Under the pieces are notes generated by a model. That model was not told where the DNA came from. It saw only the letters and a list, made by a program, of their open reading frames with translations, and did not search any database. A program made the position numbers and the translations under genes. Shown in pieces: positions 9,735 to 18,399 of a stretch of DNA of 54,964 nucleotides. Origin of the DNA: Gammaproteobacteria bacterium (GTDB lineage: Bacteria; Pseudomonadota; Gammaproteobacteria; Steroidobacterales; Steroidobacteraceae); NCBI GenBank assembly GCA_028293765.1, contig JAQGOG010000086.1:1-54964 (forward strand). The letters run 5' to 3'. How positions within the stretch are numbered: the first letter of the stretch is position 1; every line of letters starts with the position of its first letter.

Positions 9735-10190
9735 TCAGCGCGTCTGCGCCCACCCCATGCTGGGACGAAAGCGCAGCTCCCGCGCGGCGCCGCCGCCGAC
9801 ATCCGCGGGCAGCACTTTTACGCCGCTGTCCAGCAGAAAGTGTTTCACCAGCGTGAGAACGACATCGCAGGTCTCCGCCGCCATCGGGCGATCTTCGACA
9901 TGCGCGAAGATGCGTGCCTGCAGATTGCGCGCGGCGGGCGCGATCTCGCGCATCGACTCTACGCAGCGGTCCAGAAGGAGCAGCTCGGTCGCCAGGGTAG
10001 TGTCCGTCATATCCGCGGGCTTCGAAACACGGACGATGCAGCGTAGATGTAGCAAGGCGCCGGCCTCTTGCACGGCGTCATAAACACAGACCGCGATCGC
10101 GGAGCGCAGCTCCGTGACGAGAATCGCGTCTTCGTCGGTAACTTCGAAGCGATCCGGTGCGACGGTGATTTCGCGATTGGGTCTGGTCAT
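9735..10190 (-). CDS. CheD-like protein lacking the catalytic cysteine
   Basis: This 151-residue protein aligns by eye along its whole length with chemoreceptor glutamine deamidase CheD. It has the ILVTELRSAIAVCVYD strand, an LATELLLLDRCVESM helix, LQARIFAHVED, and a C-terminal VLPADVGGGAARELRFRPSMG that matches the usual VxAEDLGG...FFPxTG end (shown only in part). CheD uses a Cys in LGSC and a His 17 residues later. Here the motif reads LRSA, so the Cys is replaced by Ala31, while Thr26 and His48 remain at the expected spacing. Deamidase activity is therefore unlikely. No chemotaxis genes are nearby. It could be a structural or partner-binding paralogue. The start is the ATG at 10190; earlier in-frame codons run into the divergent promoter region of the SIMPL gene. 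Confidence 0.72.
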   Translation of the reverse strand: MTRPNREITVAPDRFEVTDEDAILVTELRSAIAVCVYDAVQEAGALLHLRCIVRVSKPADMTDTTLATELLLLDRCVESMREIAPAARNLQARIFAHVEDRPMAAETCDVVLTLVKHFLLDSGVKVLPADVGGGAARELRFRPSMGWAQTR

Positions 10191-10305
10191 CCGGTGTTGT
10201 ATACCGTCACGCCGCCACTGCATGTGACGCGTCCTGTTCAAACTATGAACTGCCGCACGTTGTCCCGAGTAGAATATGCGAATGCGTACTGTCTGAGAGG
10301 GGAAC

Positions 10306-11016
10306 ATGAAACTCATTTTTACTGCCTGTCTCCTGCTCCTGACGGCGCAGGTCAACGCCGAACAATCGGCGTCACCCGTGTCGTCAATCCGCGTCACGGG
10401 CGACTCGCTGGTGAGCGCAAAGCCGGATCGCGTACAGATCGACGTCGGTGTTCTCACACAGGCAACGCAGTCGCAGTCGGCGGCTGCGCAGAATGCAACT
10501 CGCCTGCAGGCGGCGCTGACCGCGTTGGCCAAGGCAGTTGGTCCGGGCGCGGACATCAAGACGGTCAGTTACTCGCTGAATCCCAATTACCAATATCACC
10601 CAAACGGTGGCGAGCCGACGATCACGGGATACACGGCCACGAACGTCGTGCGCGTTACGCTGAGCGACCTCGCGAAGATCGGTAGTGTCATCGACACAGC
10701 GACTGCATCCGGGGCCAACCAGGTGCAGGGCATTCAATTCACATTGAGCGATGAGCAGACTGTTCGATCACAGGCGTTGCGCGAGGCCGCCTTGAAGGCA
10801 CGGGCGGATGCGGACGTACTCGCCGCGGCGCTCGGCTTGAAAGTCGTTCGAGTCCTGTCGGTCGAAGAGAACGGCTCGACGGGTGGCCCGGTACGGCCGG
10901 TCATGTTCGAAGCGCGTGGGATGGCGGCAAAGGCGCCCACGCCCGTTCAACCGGGGAGCATCGAGGTCGGGGCCAACGTAGTACTTACAGTGGAAGTCGC
11001 CGCGGCGGCGCGCTAG
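10306..11016 (+). CDS. SIMPL-domain (DUF541/YggE-like) periplasmic protein
   Basis: The product has 236 residues. A cleavable signal peptide (MKLIFTACLLLLTAQVNA) is followed by a SIMPL domain. Family hallmarks are the opening strand IRVTGDSLVSAKPDRVQIDVGV, visible here as IRVTGDSLVSAKPD then RVQIDVGV, the Gln/Ala-rich helix after it, TGYTATNVVRVTL, and the late EVGANVVLTVEV strand. E. coli YggE and Brucella BP26 belong to this family; they are periplasmic and linked to oxidative stress or form channel-like oligomers, but their biochemical role is unsettled. A good ribosome-binding site (GAGAGGGGAAC) sits just before the ATG. The gene is divergent from the CheD-like gene with 115 bp between the two starts. 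Confidence 0.88.
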   Translation: MKLIFTACLLLLTAQVNAEQSASPVSSIRVTGDSLVSAKPDRVQIDVGVLTQATQSQSAAAQNATRLQAALTALAKAVGPGADIKTVSYSLNPNYQYHPNGGEPTITGYTATNVVRVTLSDLAKIGSVIDTATASGANQVQGIQFTLSDEQTVRSQALREAALKARADADVLAAALGLKVVRVLSVEENGSTGGPVRPVMFEARGMAAKAPTPVQPGSIEVGANVVLTVEVAAAAR

Positions 11017-11137
11017 TCTCACCCGAGAAGCCGCAGCACACGGGCCCGCGCGGGGCGTCGCACGCAGCTCGCCGCATCGTTCGGCGTGACGCCCTTCAGC
11101 TTCGAGGCTCGAGATGCCCGGCATTGAGGGGAAGGGC

Positions 11138-11566
11138 ATGACTACCGTGCGTCACCTGCTCGACCGCAAAGGTCGCGCTATTTTCTCGGTCGGGCCCGAA
11201 GATCCGGTGCTCGAAGCCATTCAGCTCATGGCGGACCACCACGTGGGAGCTCTTCTCGTCATGAAGGGCGCCGAACTGGCCGGCATCATCTCTGAACGGG
11301 ACTACGCCCGGAAAGTGATCCTGCGGGGGCGCTCGTCGGCCGAGACGCCGGTGTGGCAGATCATGAGCTCGCCCGTCATTACCGTGTCACTGACGAATAC
11401 TGTGCAGGAATGCATGGAGCTGATGACTACGCATCGGCTCCGGCATTTGCCGGTGGTGGAAGGCGCCCGGGTCGTGGGAATGGTGTCGATCGGGGACCTG
11501 GTGAAGGCCGTCATGCAGGAGCAGCAACAGACCATCGAGCAGCTGGAGAGCTATATCCATCACTAG
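11138..11566 (+). CDS. Two-CBS-domain protein
   Basis: The 142-residue protein consists almost entirely of a tandem CBS pair (Bateman module). The first repeat contains VLEAIQLMADHHVGALLVM and ISERDYARKV; the second contains TVQECMELMTTHRLRHLPVV and MVSIGDLVKAVM. Such stand-alone modules bind adenosyl ligands or NAD-type nucleotides and regulate partner proteins. I prefer the ATG at 11138 because a strong GAGGGGAAG site precedes it; an in-frame ATG at 11114 would add eight residues. It converges with trkH across a GC-rich hairpin. Other CBS proteins regulate ion transporters, but a link to the neighbouring Trk system is only positional. Confidence 0.9.
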   Translation: MTTVRHLLDRKGRAIFSVGPEDPVLEAIQLMADHHVGALLVMKGAELAGIISERDYARKVILRGRSSAETPVWQIMSSPVITVSLTNTVQECMELMTTHRLRHLPVVEGARVVGMVSIGDLVKAVMQEQQQTIEQLESYIHH

Positions 11567-11629
11567 AGCCGCGGGGGGCAGCGCTGTGCCGGTGAGCCTC
11601 TACGCGGGCGGCTTAGGCGGGGCCTCGCT

Positions 11630-11657
11630 GCGCGGGCCGCCCTGCGCGGGCCGCCCT
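11630..11657. repeat. Perfect tandem repeat of a 14-bp GC-rich unit
   Basis: The unit GCGCGGGCCGCCCT occurs twice head to tail (11630-11643 and 11644-11657) in the spacer between the convergent CBS and trkH genes. The second copy contributes the left arm of the hairpin at 11648-11665. Confidence 0.85.
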
Positions 11658-11665
11658 GGCGGCCC
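11648..11665. terminator. Bidirectional terminator-like hairpin between CBS gene and trkH
   Basis: GGGCCGCC and GGCGGCCC form an 8-bp perfect inverted repeat around a 2-bp centre. It lies 2 bp beyond the trkH stop on one strand and 81 bp after the CBS gene on the other. No long T tract follows on either side, so intrinsic termination is plausible but not certain. Confidence 0.5.
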
Positions 11666-11667
11666 CC

Positions 11668-13116
11668 CTATTTGCGCCAGAACGCGGGGGTGAAGAGCAC
11701 TATGACGCTGAAAATCTCCAATCGACCCAGGAGCATTGCGGCTGTGCAGGTCCAGGTCTGGAAGTCGGTCAGCGAGTGATAGTTTCTGACGGGACCTACG
11801 TTGCCGAGGCCGTGGGCGGTGTTGTTGATCGCGGCTACGATCGCGCTGAAGGACGACTCGAAATCGAGGCCGCTCAGGAGCAGGGCGAACGTCAACAGCG
11901 CCACGGTCATGAAGTAGAGGAAAATGAAACCCAGGACGGCGTCGGCCACGCGGTCCGGGATGACTCGCCCGCCTATGCGGACGGAGGCCATGGCGCTGGG
12001 GTGGACCAGAAGCTTCATCTCGCGGCCGGCCTGGCGTGCCAGCAGCAGGGTGCGGAACATTTTGATGCCGCCGCCGGTCGACCCGGTGCTGCACACGATG
12101 CAGGAGAGGAACAGCATCCAGAAGGGCGCGAACACCGGCCACGTCGCGTAGTTCTGCGTGACGAGCCCCGTCGTAGTGGCCATCGAGACCACGTTGAACG
12201 CTGAGTGGCGCAGCGACGTGAAGAAGGTTGGATAGACGCCGTGCCAAGTAAGCAGCGCTGCGACGCCGACGACGCTCGCCGAGAGGATGATGAAGATCGA
12301 TTTGCACTCGGGATCGCGCGTGTAAGTCTGTAGTGACAAGCGGCGGAGCGCGATGAAGTGGCGTGCGAAATTCAGCGATGCGATGAGCATCAGAACGATC
12401 AGTACGAACTCGATGGCCGGCGAGTTGAAATACGCGATGCTCGCGTCGTGCGTGGAGAAACCACCGAGTCCCACGGCCGAGAACGAGTGGCAGATCGCGT
12501 CGAACCAGGACATGCCGCAGATCCGGAGGCTGATGATGCCGGCCGCGGTGATCGTCGTGTAGACGAGCCAGAGGGACTTTGCCGTCTCGGTGATTCGCGG
12601 GGCGAGCTTTTCGTCTTTGATCGGACCGGGCGCTTCCGCTTTATAAAGCTGCATACCGCCGACGCCGAGGAGCGGCAGTACGGCTACCGCCATGACGATG
12701 ATGCCGAGGCCCCCGAACCACTGGAGGGAGTGGCGCCAGAAGTTGAGCGACGGCGGAAGATGGTCGAGGCCGCTCAGCACCGTTGAGCCGGTCGTCGTGA
12801 GACCCGACATCGTTTCGAAGAAGGCGCGGGTGAAGCTCAGCTCGGGCAGCGCCATCAGCAGAGGGATGGTCGCCGAAGCCGACATCAGGACCCAGACGAG
12901 CGTTACCAGCAGGAAGCCGTCGCGCGCCTTGAGCTCACGGCGGAACTTCAGTGTTGCTAACGCAATTGCGAGTCCGATGCCCGAGTTGATGACGGCGGCG
13001 ATGAGGAATTGCGGCCACAGGCCGTCGCCCATGATGATGGAGCAGGCGACCGGCAACGAGTAGGCGACGCCGAAAATGGCGAGCAGCAGCCCCAGGACAT
13101 GCGCGACGCCGAGCAA
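11668..13116 (-). CDS. trkH: Trk potassium uptake channel subunit TrkH
   Basis: TrkH is the K+-translocating inner-membrane subunit that works with the cytoplasmic NAD-binding gating ring TrkA. The 482-residue product is highly hydrophobic and contains the four pore-loop repeats of the family: MSGLTTTGSTVL, SAVGLGGFSTHDAS, ATTTGLVTQNYATWP and STGGGIKMFRTLLL. Length matches E. coli TrkH (483). The start is a TTG at 13116, 11 bp after the trkA stop, with AGGA nine bases upstream inside the trkA end; no in-frame ATG fits better. Co-transcription with trkA is strongly suggested. Confidence 0.96.
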   Translation of the reverse strand: MLGVAHVLGLLLAIFGVAYSLPVACSIIMGDGLWPQFLIAAVINSGIGLAIALATLKFRRELKARDGFLLVTLVWVLMSASATIPLLMALPELSFTRAFFETMSGLTTTGSTVLSGLDHLPPSLNFWRHSLQWFGGLGIIVMAVAVLPLLGVGGMQLYKAEAPGPIKDEKLAPRITETAKSLWLVYTTITAAGIISLRICGMSWFDAICHSFSAVGLGGFSTHDASIAYFNSPAIEFVLIVLMLIASLNFARHFIALRRLSLQTYTRDPECKSIFIILSASVVGVAALLTWHGVYPTFFTSLRHSAFNVVSMATTTGLVTQNYATWPVFAPFWMLFLSCIVCSTGSTGGGIKMFRTLLLARQAGREMKLLVHPSAMASVRIGGRVIPDRVADAVLGFIFLYFMTVALLTFALLLSGLDFESSFSAIVAAINNTAHGLGNVGPVRNYHSLTDFQTWTCTAAMLLGRLEIFSVIVLFTPAFWRK

Positions 13117-13127
13117 CGGGGCAGTTC

Positions 13128-14498
13128 CTAGCGGGACGTCCGCAGGAACAGCTTCTCGACGGCTTCGAGATGCCTGCGGTCGGAGAGAAACAGGATCACG
13201 TGATCGTCCGCGTGCACGACCGTGTCGTGATGAGCCATGATCACCTCTTCGCCCCGCACGATGGCCCCTATCAGGGTTCCTTCGGGAAGGCGGATCTCGC
13301 CAACCGACTTGCCGACCACGCGCGAGCTGCGCTCATCCCCGTGCACGATGGCCTCCAGCGCTTCGGCGGCGCCCCGGCGCAACGAGTGCACTCGTACGAC
13401 ATCGCCGCGGCGCACGTGTGCGAGGAGCGAACCGATGGTGATGGTCTGAGGCGAGATGGCGATATCGAGGCTGCCGCTCTCCATCAGCTCCGTGTAGGAG
13501 GGCTTGTTGATGAGCGCCATCACTTTGTGGGCGCCGAGCCTTTTCGCGAGCATGGCCGAAAGGATGTTCGCCTCTTCGGAGTTCGTCATCGCAGCGAACA
13601 CGTCGGCACTGTCGATGTTTTCCTCGATGAGGAGCTCCTCGTCCGCGGCGTCGCCGTTCAGGACGATGGCATGCTCCAGGAGCTCCGAGACCTTGCGCGC
13701 ACGCCGTGTGTCGCGCTCGATCAGCTTTACCTGGTTGGTCTTCTCGAGCGTCTTTGCGAGCCGGAAACCGATGTTACCGCCGCCCGCAATGACGATCCGT
13801 TTCACCGGGTCGTCCTGCGTGCGCATCTCGCTCATCACGCGCCGAACCTCGTTACGTGCGGCGAGGAAAAATACCTCGTCGCCGTCCTCGATCACGGTAT
13901 CGCCTTCGGGCTGCACGCCTCTGCCGTTGCGATAGATCGCCACGACGCGCGCCTCCATCTTGCGCAGATGCTGCGGGAGCTCGCGCAAGCAATGACCGAC
14001 GAGCAATCCGCCACGCAGCGCGCGTACTCCGACCAGCCGAACCTTGCCGTCCGCGAAGTCGAGAACCTGCAGCGCGCCGGGGTGGCTGATGAGGCGCTCG
14101 ACGTACTCGGTTACGAGTTGCTCGGGACTGATGAACACGTCGACCGAGATCGCCCCTTCACCAAAGAGCTGCGGGCGGCTCGTGTACTCCGAGGATCGGA
14201 TTCGGGCGATCTTGGTCGGCGTGCGAAACAAGGTGAACGCCACCTCGCACGCCATCATGTTGACTTCGTCGCTGTTCGTCAGCGCCACGATGATGTCGGC
14301 TTCTGCCGCGCCGGCGGCTTCCAGTACAGTGGGGTAGGCGGCATTGCCCGCAACGGTGCGGATATCGAGACGGTCCTGAAGATCGCGCAGGACCTCCTCA
14401 TCCACGTCCACGACGGTGACTTCGTTCGCTTCCTCGCGTGAGAGATGCTGCGCGGCCGTGCGACCGACCTGGCCGGCGCCGAGAATGACGATCTTCAT
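13128..14498 (-). CDS. trkA: Trk system potassium uptake protein TrkA
   Basis: The 456-residue cytoplasmic regulator has two RCK modules, each with a Rossmann NAD-binding half and a TrkA_C half. The first begins MKIVILGAGQVG and the second, about residue 232, begins KRIVIAGGGNIG. Acidic residues that bind the adenine ribose follow each (TVVDVDEE and KLIERDTR). It assembles with TrkH, encoded 11 bp downstream, to gate K+ uptake. E. coli TrkA is 458 residues, so it is full length. Confidence 0.97.
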   Translation of the reverse strand: MKIVILGAGQVGRTAAQHLSREEANEVTVVDVDEEVLRDLQDRLDIRTVAGNAAYPTVLEAAGAAEADIIVALTNSDEVNMMACEVAFTLFRTPTKIARIRSSEYTSRPQLFGEGAISVDVFISPEQLVTEYVERLISHPGALQVLDFADGKVRLVGVRALRGGLLVGHCLRELPQHLRKMEARVVAIYRNGRGVQPEGDTVIEDGDEVFFLAARNEVRRVMSEMRTQDDPVKRIVIAGGGNIGFRLAKTLEKTNQVKLIERDTRRARKVSELLEHAIVLNGDAADEELLIEENIDSADVFAAMTNSEEANILSAMLAKRLGAHKVMALINKPSYTELMESGSLDIAISPQTITIGSLLAHVRRGDVVRVHSLRRGAAEALEAIVHGDERSSRVVGKSVGEIRLPEGTLIGAIVRGEEVIMAHHDTVVHADDHVILFLSDRRHLEAVEKLFLRTSR

Positions 14499-14535
14499 AT
14501 GCGGCTACGTCGGCTCGGTAGGAACATCGGTGGAT

Positions 14536-16692
14536 CTACAAAGCCTCGAGGTTCGCATACTGCACCATCAGCCACTTCGTACCCTGACTCTCGAAACTGA
14601 CCTGCACACGCGCATGGGGGCCGTTGCCCTCGACATTGAGTATGACACCTTCGCCGAACTTGCCATGGCGCACGCGCGCTCCAAGTCGGACACCCGCCAC
14701 CGCGGGCTCCTCGGGCCGAAAGCGACCTACTGCAACGGGACGCGACACCTGCACGCGTGGACGTACTTCTTCGATCAGTTCTTCCGGCGTTTCTTTGATG
14801 AAACGCGAAGGTACGCCGTAACTGTCCACGCCGTGGAGGCGGCGTTGCTCGGCGTAGGTGAGAAAGAGCTGCTTCATCGCGCGGGTCATCCCGACGTAAC
14901 ACAGCCGACGCTCTTCCTCGAGGCCGTCGATGTCGTTGAGCGAGCGTTGGTGCGGAAAGAGGCCGTCTTCCATTCCGCACAGGAAAACCATTGGGAATTC
15001 GAGACCCTTCGCGGTATGCAGAGTCATCATCTGCACGCAGTCTTCCCACGCCTCGCCTTGCCCCTCGCCCGACTCGAGGACGGCATGGGCCAGAAAAGAC
15101 TCGAGCGGCGGCAGCTCGCCTTCGATCCCTTCGGGCGAGAATCCGCGTGCGGCGCTCACGAGCTCGTCGAGGTTCTCAACGCGCGCTTCGCCACGGTCGG
15201 CCTTTTCGCGTTTGTAGAACTCGATGAGCCCGCTCCCCTGCAGGACATGATCGACCTGCTCGTGCAGCGCCAGTCCGCTCACTTCCCGGGCCAGTCGCTC
15301 GATGAGCTGCATGAAGCCGTGCAGTGCCGCGGAAGCCTTCGGGCCGAGCGCATCGCCGATGCAGGCGCCAGCCGCTACCCATAGCGTGGAGCCCGCGCCC
15401 TTCGCGTGCTCGCGAACGACGTCCAGGCTCTTCGCGCCAATGCCGCGGGTGGGTAGATTCACGACGCGTTCGAACGACGCATCATCGTTGCGGTTGGAAA
15501 TGAGGCGCAGGTATGCCAGCGCGTCTTTGATTTCAGCGCGCTCGAAGAACCGCAGACCGCCGTACACTTTGTACGGAATGCGTCCCGAGATGAATGCCTC
15601 TTCAAACACGCGTGACTGCGCGTTGGAGCGATACAGAATGGCAATCTCGCGACGGCTGCCGCCGTGTGCGACCCAATCCCGGATGCGATGAGTGACGAAC
15701 TCGGCCTCGTCGCGCTCGTTGAACGCGGCGTAGACCCGGATCGGATCGCCCTTCTCGCCGCTCGTCCAGAGGTTTTTTCCGAGCCGACCGGAGTTATGCG
15801 AGATCAGGCCGTTTGCGGCGGCGAGAATCGCTGCGGTCGAGCGGTAGTTCTGCTCGAGTCGGCAGAGCAGCGCTGTGCTGTAGTCGCGGCGGAATTGGTG
15901 CAGGTTTTCGACCCGTGCCCCGCGCCAGCGATAGATCGATTGGTCGTCGTCGCCGACGACGAACGGATAGCCTTCGGTGCCGACGAGCAGCCGCATCCAG
16001 TTGTACTGGATCGCGTTGGTGTCCTGAAACTCGTCGACCAGCACGTGACGGAAACGGCGGCGGTAATGCGCAAGCAGCTCGGGGTTGTCACGCCACAGCT
16101 CGTACGCCCGCAGCAGCAGCTCGGCGAAATCCAACACTCCGGCCCGGGCGCAGGCTAGCTCGTACTCCGCATAGAGCTTGATGAGTTGCGCGCGCGTGGG
16201 ATCGTTGCCGTCCTTGAGATCCTTCGGGCGGCGGCCTTCGTCCTTGTTCGAATTGATGAACCCCTGCACCTCACGCGGCACCCAGCGCGAGTCGTCGAGG
16301 TTCTGCGCCTTGAGCAGCTTCTTGATGAGTCGCTGCTGATCCTCGGAGTCGAGGATCTGAAAGCCCTGGACGAGGTTCGCCTCGCGCCAATGCATCCGCA
16401 GAAGACGGTGCGCGATGCCATGGAAGGTACCGATCCACAACGCGCCGCTGGGCATGTTCAGCAGGTGCTCGACCCGGCCCCGCATTTCTCCGGCAGCCTT
16501 GTTCGTGAACGTGACCGCAAGGATGCTCTGTGGCGAGGCTCCTTCCGTCTGAATGACCCAGACGATTCGGTGCGTGAGCACGCGAGTCTTGCCGCTACCC
16601 GCGCCCGCCAGCACCAGCACCGGGCCGAGCGGAGCCGTGACAGCCTCACGCTGGGCGTCATTCAAAGGGTTGAGGATGGGGCTCAAATCCAT
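14536..16692 (-). CDS. uvrD: DNA helicase II (UvrD/Rep superfamily 1A)
   Basis: This 3'-5' helicase removes incised strands in nucleotide-excision and mismatch repair and dismantles protein-DNA complexes. The 718-residue product starts LNDAQREAVTAPLGPVLVLAG (split by me: LNDAQREAV then GPVLVLAGAGSGKT, the Walker A), with VDEFQDTN as Walker B, GDDDQSIYRWRGA as motif III, and TLHTAKGLEFPMVFLCGME as motif V. The C-terminal tail ends in a KxGEGVILNVEGN-like Tudor-type domain that in E. coli contacts RNA polymerase. E. coli UvrD has 720 residues, so this one is complete. It lies between trkA and the AI-2E permease in the same orientation, with its own start at ATG 16692. Confidence 0.96.
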   Translation of the reverse strand: MDLSPILNPLNDAQREAVTAPLGPVLVLAGAGSGKTRVLTHRIVWVIQTEGASPQSILAVTFTNKAAGEMRGRVEHLLNMPSGALWIGTFHGIAHRLLRMHWREANLVQGFQILDSEDQQRLIKKLLKAQNLDDSRWVPREVQGFINSNKDEGRRPKDLKDGNDPTRAQLIKLYAEYELACARAGVLDFAELLLRAYELWRDNPELLAHYRRRFRHVLVDEFQDTNAIQYNWMRLLVGTEGYPFVVGDDDQSIYRWRGARVENLHQFRRDYSTALLCRLEQNYRSTAAILAAANGLISHNSGRLGKNLWTSGEKGDPIRVYAAFNERDEAEFVTHRIRDWVAHGGSRREIAILYRSNAQSRVFEEAFISGRIPYKVYGGLRFFERAEIKDALAYLRLISNRNDDASFERVVNLPTRGIGAKSLDVVREHAKGAGSTLWVAAGACIGDALGPKASAALHGFMQLIERLAREVSGLALHEQVDHVLQGSGLIEFYKREKADRGEARVENLDELVSAARGFSPEGIEGELPPLESFLAHAVLESGEGQGEAWEDCVQMMTLHTAKGLEFPMVFLCGMEDGLFPHQRSLNDIDGLEEERRLCYVGMTRAMKQLFLTYAEQRRLHGVDSYGVPSRFIKETPEELIEEVRPRVQVSRPVAVGRFRPEEPAVAGVRLGARVRHGKFGEGVILNVEGNGPHARVQVSFESQGTKWLMVQYANLEAL

Positions 16693-16782
16693 GGGGGGCG
16701 CATTCTACGGGAAAGGGGCGCGTGCAACAGGCGCTCCCGGCAGACCAGCGGGCGGGTCGGGGAGGCCGTGACCGGCAGGCTT

Positions 16783-17835
16783 CTATCCCTTCGCCACCTC
16801 TTCTTCGGCGAACCGCAGGAGCGCCACGGCGAAGCTGAGTAGCACCGGGCCGATCACCAGGCCCAGCACGCCGAAGGCCGAGGCTCCCCCAATGGCTCCC
16901 ACGAAGATGGCGAGCGTGGACACCTCGGCGCGGTGCGCAGTCAGCACGGGACGCAGGACGTTCTCCACGATCCACATGGCTGTCGTCCACAGCGCCATGA
17001 AGAGCGCCGTGCCCCAACGCCCGGCAAGCATCAGATACAGCACCGCCGGAATCAGGACCACCCCGGCGCCGGCCGGCAGGAAGGCTGCGATCGTGGCCAG
17101 CACCCCGAATACGATGGGCGAGGGTAGCCCGGCGATTGCGAAGCCGACCCCGACGAATATGCCTTGGATGAGAGCCGTCGCCGTCGAGCCGAACACGACG
17201 GCTCGCGTGACGTCCGCGAGATAGTTCAGCAATTGCGCTCGCCGCACGGGCTCGATCGGGATGAGACGCGTCAGGTGCGCCAGCATGGAACGTCCATCCT
17301 GGAGGAAGAAAAACAGCAGAAACAACATCATGACGAAGCCGACGAGCGTGCCGAAAACGCCCAGTGCGACGCTGCCGCCCATCGTCGCCGCCGACTTCAG
17401 CACCGTCTGCGCGCCGTCGGTCATCCAGCCTTGCACCTGTTCGGCGCTGATAGGTGCATTGTCGCGCGCCCAACGCACGGCGCTGCCGATGACGGGCAAG
17501 CCTTCCAGACGCTGCAGCACCTCGGGGTAGGACAGGATCGTCCGTCCCCGCATATAAGTGATTAGATTTGCGACCTGTCCGGCAAAAGCTACCCCGAGCA
17601 TGGCGAGCGGCGCGAGCACCAGGAAAGGCGTCAGGCCGGTCAGAATGCCGGCGGACAGGGCACCGCGGTTCTTCAACCTCCGGGTCAGCCGCTCATGCAA
17701 AGGGAGCAGGAGAAATGCCAGCACCGCAGCCCATCCCAGCGCCCCACCCAGAGGGTCCATCAGTCTGAAGAGCAGATAACCCATGATTACCACCGTCGCG
17801 ATCACAAAGGTGCGGCGGTAAAAGGAGGAATACAT
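16783..17835 (-). CDS. AI-2E family transporter (YdiK/PerM-like membrane protein)
   Basis: The 350-residue polytopic inner-membrane protein has hydrophobic segments at the N-terminus, a central soluble stretch (about 100-150), then a run of segments including MMLFLLFFFLQDG and ATALIQGIFVGVGFAIAG, and the family signature GPVLLSFAVALL near the end. The family includes TqsA, proposed as an AI-2 exporter, and Na+(Li+)/H+ antiporters, so the substrate should be treated as unknown. It is a single gene in the minus-strand run, with its ATG at 17835. Confidence 0.88.
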   Translation of the reverse strand: MYSSFYRRTFVIATVVIMGYLLFRLMDPLGGALGWAAVLAFLLLPLHERLTRRLKNRGALSAGILTGLTPFLVLAPLAMLGVAFAGQVANLITYMRGRTILSYPEVLQRLEGLPVIGSAVRWARDNAPISAEQVQGWMTDGAQTVLKSAATMGGSVALGVFGTLVGFVMMLFLLFFFLQDGRSMLAHLTRLIPIEPVRRAQLLNYLADVTRAVVFGSTATALIQGIFVGVGFAIAGLPSPIVFGVLATIAAFLPAGAGVVLIPAVLYLMLAGRWGTALFMALWTTAMWIVENVLRPVLTAHRAEVSTLAIFVGAIGGASAFGVLGLVIGPVLLSFAVALLRFAEEEVAKG

Positions 17836-17942
17836 GGGCTGCCTGCGTGCGACTGCTGGAGGTGCGCAGGTTACACCACCCGGCGGGGGCGGTTGTGAGC
17901 CTGCCTGGCTAATCCTCGCCTGTTGCGGTCGTACACACGCTC

Positions 17943-18365
17943 CTAGCCTGCCGTCAACTCCACGGCGATCTCGCTCATGAGTCGTCCGACGACAGACCCC
18001 AACTCCTCGACCTTCAGCGGCTTCTGAATCACGGAGCGAACGCCGGCAGCGGTGGCGCGGGTCACGTCGGCAGGCTCGACGCAGCCGGTGACGATCACAA
18101 CGGGTGTACGGGGAGCAGCAGCCAGTACCTCCCGGGCGAAGTCGATACCGCTCGTCCCCGGCATGGACAGATCCGTCAGCACCAGGGCAAACCTGTGCGG
18201 AGCGCTCTTGAACGCCGTCAGCGCCTCGGCGGCCCGGGTAAATCCGGACGGTTCGTAGCCCAGGCGCTTCAGCAAGCGCGTAACGAGAAACACCTGCGGC
18301 TCTTCGTCATCGAGATAGAGAATGCCAGCGCCACTTCCCTGCGGCGCGGTCCCGTTAGGGCTCAT
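17943..18365 (-). CDS. Single-domain response regulator
   Basis: The 140-residue protein is a receiver domain with no output domain. The acidic pocket is Asp19-Asp20 (YLDDEEP), the phosphoacceptor is Asp65 in LVLTDLSMPG, the switch Thr is in VIVTG and the conserved Lys is Lys115 in VIQKPLK. All residues for phosphorylation are present. No histidine kinase gene is adjacent, so the cognate kinase is elsewhere. The ATG at 18365 is preferred over a longer TTG-initiated version that would reach the gloB stop. Such stand-alone receivers usually work by protein contact or as phosphate shuttles. Confidence 0.88.
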   Translation of the reverse strand: MSPNGTAPQGSGAGILYLDDEEPQVFLVTRLLKRLGYEPSGFTRAAEALTAFKSAPHRFALVLTDLSMPGTSGIDFAREVLAAAPRTPVVIVTGCVEPADVTRATAAGVRSVIQKPLKVEELGSVVGRLMSEIAVELTAG

Positions 18366-18399
18366 GCGGTCTGAACCAACGGCCCGCGCACGATCCAAT

